Shown here piece after piece: positions 6,298 through 7,182 of a stretch of DNA of 7,182 bases. The translations under genes and the position numbers were made by a program. Source of the stretch: Spirochaetota bacterium (GTDB lineage Bacteria > Spirochaetota > Spirochaetia > DTKZ01); contig JAKQWJ010000010.1 in NCBI GenBank assembly GCA_029562045.1, positions 1 through 7,182 of the forward strand, read 5' to 3'. Every line of letters starts with the position of its first letter. Position 1 is the first letter of the stretch. The notes below the pieces were generated by a model. The model was given only the letters and a program-made list of their open reading frames with translations. It ran no database searches and was not told the DNA's origin.

Positions 6298-6310
6298 GCA
6301 GTCCGTGCAA
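6296..6310 (+). repeat. Small inverted repeat TTGCA-N5-TGCAA near the predicted dksA transcription start
   Basis: TTGCA (6296-6300) and TGCAA (6306-6310) form a perfect five-base dyad with a five-base centre (GTCCG). It overlaps the likely -10/+1 zone of dksA. It could be an operator half-site pair or chance. A further TGCAA lies at 6197-6201 at the edge of the infA -10 box. Confidence 0.35.
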
Positions 6311-6335
6311 ATTCAGCGGCCCAAAGGAGCTTCGG

Positions 6336-6692
6336 ATGGAAAAAGAGTTTGTCGAACGCATGAAGGAATCTCTTGAGAAACTCAAGAAGGAGTTCATCGA
6401 CAAGCTTATAGCGGAAAATTCCGATTTCCGGGAAATCGTCGAAGACATGGACCCCAAGGACCTGGTGGACATCGCCGCCGACGATATCGGCCGCAAGACC
6501 CTGGAAGCCCTGGGGGCCCACAAGATAAAGAATCTGCGGCTCATCGACGCGGCGCTGTCCCGCATCGAGAACGACTGCTACGGCCGCTGCGCGAAATGCA
6601 ACAGGAAGATCCCCCAGGAAAGGCTGGAGGCCATTCCGTACGCCCTGATGTGCATCGAGTGCCAGTCATCCGACGAGCGCCGCAACCGCTGA
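6336..6692 (+). CDS. dksA: DksA/TraR-family RNA polymerase-binding transcription factor
   Basis: A 118-residue protein with a coiled-coil hairpin (helices about 3-38 and 46-80) and a C-terminal C4 zinc finger. The zinc ligands are C85, C88, C106 and C109 with the usual CxxC-x17-CxxC spacing; C81 is an extra cysteine. The tip motif DxxDxA is present as D42-L-V-D45-I-A47; those two acidic residues are the ones E. coli DksA places in the RNA polymerase secondary channel. This favours true DksA activity (with ppGpp, on stable RNA and amino-acid promoters) over a structural homologue. It is shorter than E. coli DksA (about 150 residues) mainly at the N-terminus. AAAGGAG (6323-6329) is six bases before the ATG. 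It is divergent from infA, placing two translation/transcription control genes back to back. Confidence 0.93.
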   Translation: MEKEFVERMKESLEKLKKEFIDKLIAENSDFREIVEDMDPKDLVDIAADDIGRKTLEALGAHKIKNLRLIDAALSRIENDCYGRCAKCNRKIPQERLEAIPYALMCIECQSSDERRNR

Positions 6693-6694
6693 AA

Positions 6695-6742
6695 GCCCTC
6701 AGCCCCGGAGGGCGGCCGTCCGATAATATAATCGGGAGGCCG
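6695..6742 (+). other. Two consecutive hairpins between dksA and the next gene
   Basis: The first hairpin pairs GCCCTC (6695-6700) with GAGGGC (6708-6713). The second pairs CGGCC (6713-6717) with GGCCG (6738-6742) and, inside that, CCGAT (6720-6724) with ATCGG (6731-6735), around the loop AATATA. No T-run follows, so neither is a standard terminator. The 3' arm of the second covers the GGGAGG ribosome site of the next gene. An exact eight-base direct repeat GGCCGTCC (6714-6721 and 6738-6745) brackets it. Confidence 0.6.
6727..6732 (+). promoter_or_regulatory. Perfect TATAAT -10 hexamer without a clear -35
   Basis: TATAAT occurs in a short A/T island (GATAATATAAT) within very GC-rich sequence, 17 bases before the next start codon. 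Seventeen bases upstream there is only CCCGGA, not a -35. If used, transcription would start near 6739 and give a leader of roughly 11 bases, cutting away most of the ribosome site. Confidence 0.3.
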
Positions 6743-6749
6743 TCCATCC

Positions 6750-7136
6750 ATGATCAAGCCGGCAGGAATACCACGATCCATTCCCGTCGCCGACCTCATG
6801 AAGGTCCGATACACCGCGGAGCGACTGTCCCTTCCTCTCCGGGAACCTTACTTTGTCCGGTTCGAGCATGTCACCGGCCTCCCCGGGGCGGGGGACGGTG
6901 GGGGATACAGCGTATTCAAACTGCGCATCCTGGATGCCCTCATCCACCGCCTGACCGCCCTGCGGGGCGCCGGGGGCGGGGGCCCGATGCCCGACGGTGA
7001 GAATCCCGACGAGGCGATAACGGGGCTGGGGAGGCTTCTGCATCAGGAACTGGCGAAGGCGGGAGCGACCCCCTTCGGGGTCGCCGTCGGAGCGGGGGCG
7101 GCGGAGAACGGCGGCATCGTCGATATTCTGGTCTAA
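6750..7136 (+). CDS. Unrecognised small soluble protein
   Basis: A 128-residue protein that I cannot assign to a family. It has no signal peptide, membrane helix or cysteine. A mixed N-terminal half (RERLSL-like basic and hydrophobic pattern, FVRFEHVTGLPG at about 35-46) leads into a Gly-rich turn and an amphipathic helix (YSVFKLRILDALIHRL, 53-68). A second Gly-rich linker (72-79), another helix (about 86-104) and a Gly/Ala-rich end closing in GGIVDILV follow. GGGAGG (6734-6739) is ten bases before the ATG, a rather long gap; the next ATG (6798) has no ribosome site. Codon use has the same G/C-rich third positions as the neighbours, so it looks like a real gene. It could be co-transcribed with dksA or have its own start. 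It overlaps the gene on the other strand by four bases at the stop codons. Confidence 0.72.
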   Translation: MIKPAGIPRSIPVADLMKVRYTAERLSLPLREPYFVRFEHVTGLPGAGDGGGYSVFKLRILDALIHRLTALRGAGGGGPMPDGENPDEAITGLGRLLHQELAKAGATPFGVAVGAGAAENGGIVDILV

Positions 7137-7182
7137 TTGATCCGCACGAAGGGATTGTGGCGCATTTCCCGCTCCAGAAGGG
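7133..7182 (-). CDS. C-terminal end of a probable metallo-beta-lactamase-fold hydrolase (partial)
   Basis: The minus strand reads LLEREMRHNPFVRIN and then TAG (7135-7133). An ending with xxNPFxR after a Glu/Arg-rich helix is typical of glyoxalase II (hydroxyacylglutathione hydrolase) and related MBL-fold hydrolases. Only 15 residues are visible and no catalytic motif is in the window, so the function is tentative. Its stop overlaps the stop of the plus-strand gene by four bases. Confidence 0.5.
   Translation of the reverse strand, partial: LLEREMRHNPFVRIN

Noticed and set aside
5273..6565. Minus-strand open frame (430 codons) spanning infA and parts of dksA and batD
   Set aside because: It crosses the well-supported infA in another frame and both divergent promoters; no family signal.
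6695..6713. First hairpin after dksA as an intrinsic terminator
   Set aside because: The stem is six pairs with a seven-base loop, and G/C-rich sequence follows instead of a T-run.

Overview
This is a dense, strongly GC-rich bacterial accessory/housekeeping region. It most likely comes from a spirochaete or another Gram-negative-type lineage. That reading rests on the gene set (a complete bat 'aerotolerance' operon with a lipoprotein BatC, beside infA and a short dksA) and on the very conserved IF-1 sequence. It is an inference from family knowledge, not a database match.

Layout. Positions 1-5953 hold one plus-strand operon with overlapping or nearly overlapping genes throughout: the last codons of an upstream gene (1-18), a short BatD-like membrane protein (18-893), BatA (880-1881), BatB (1878-2867), BatC, a TPR lipoprotein (2849-3433), a long BatD-BatE-like fusion (3382-5562) and a stand-alone Smr-domain protein (5552-5953). 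No promoter or terminator for this operon is visible inside the window; it must start upstream. On the minus strand infA (5938-6156) runs into the end of smr, and the two overlap tail to tail by 16 bases. A 179-base divergent intergenic region (6157-6335) carries a good promoter for infA and a TTGACA-type candidate for dksA (6336-6692). A 57-base gap with a long hairpin and a perfect TATAAT separates dksA from an unrecognised gene (6750-7136). A minus-strand gene, probably a metallo-beta-lactamase-fold hydrolase judging from its last residues, enters at the right edge (7133-7182).

How the genes work together. BatA and BatB are membrane-anchored von Willebrand A proteins with intact metal-binding (MIDAS) residues. 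BatC and the BatD/E fusion add TPR repeats, Ig-like beta domains and an SH3-like end, all predicted outside the inner membrane. Such operons normally also carry a MoxR AAA+ ATPase and a DUF58 protein, which would lie left of this window. The presumed product is a MoxR-linked envelope complex for protein assembly or stress tolerance; its exact job is not settled for the family. The right half (Smr, IF-1, DksA) is translation and transcription control.

The most notable points are the fused BatD-BatE gene with a tandem 18-base repeat and a 10-base-pair perfect hairpin in its linker, a perfect Shine-Dalgarno followed by an in-frame CTG at the fusion joint, and the overlapping hairpin, TATAAT and ribosome binding site in front of the unknown gene. 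I saw no mobile element, CRISPR array, tRNA or rRNA.
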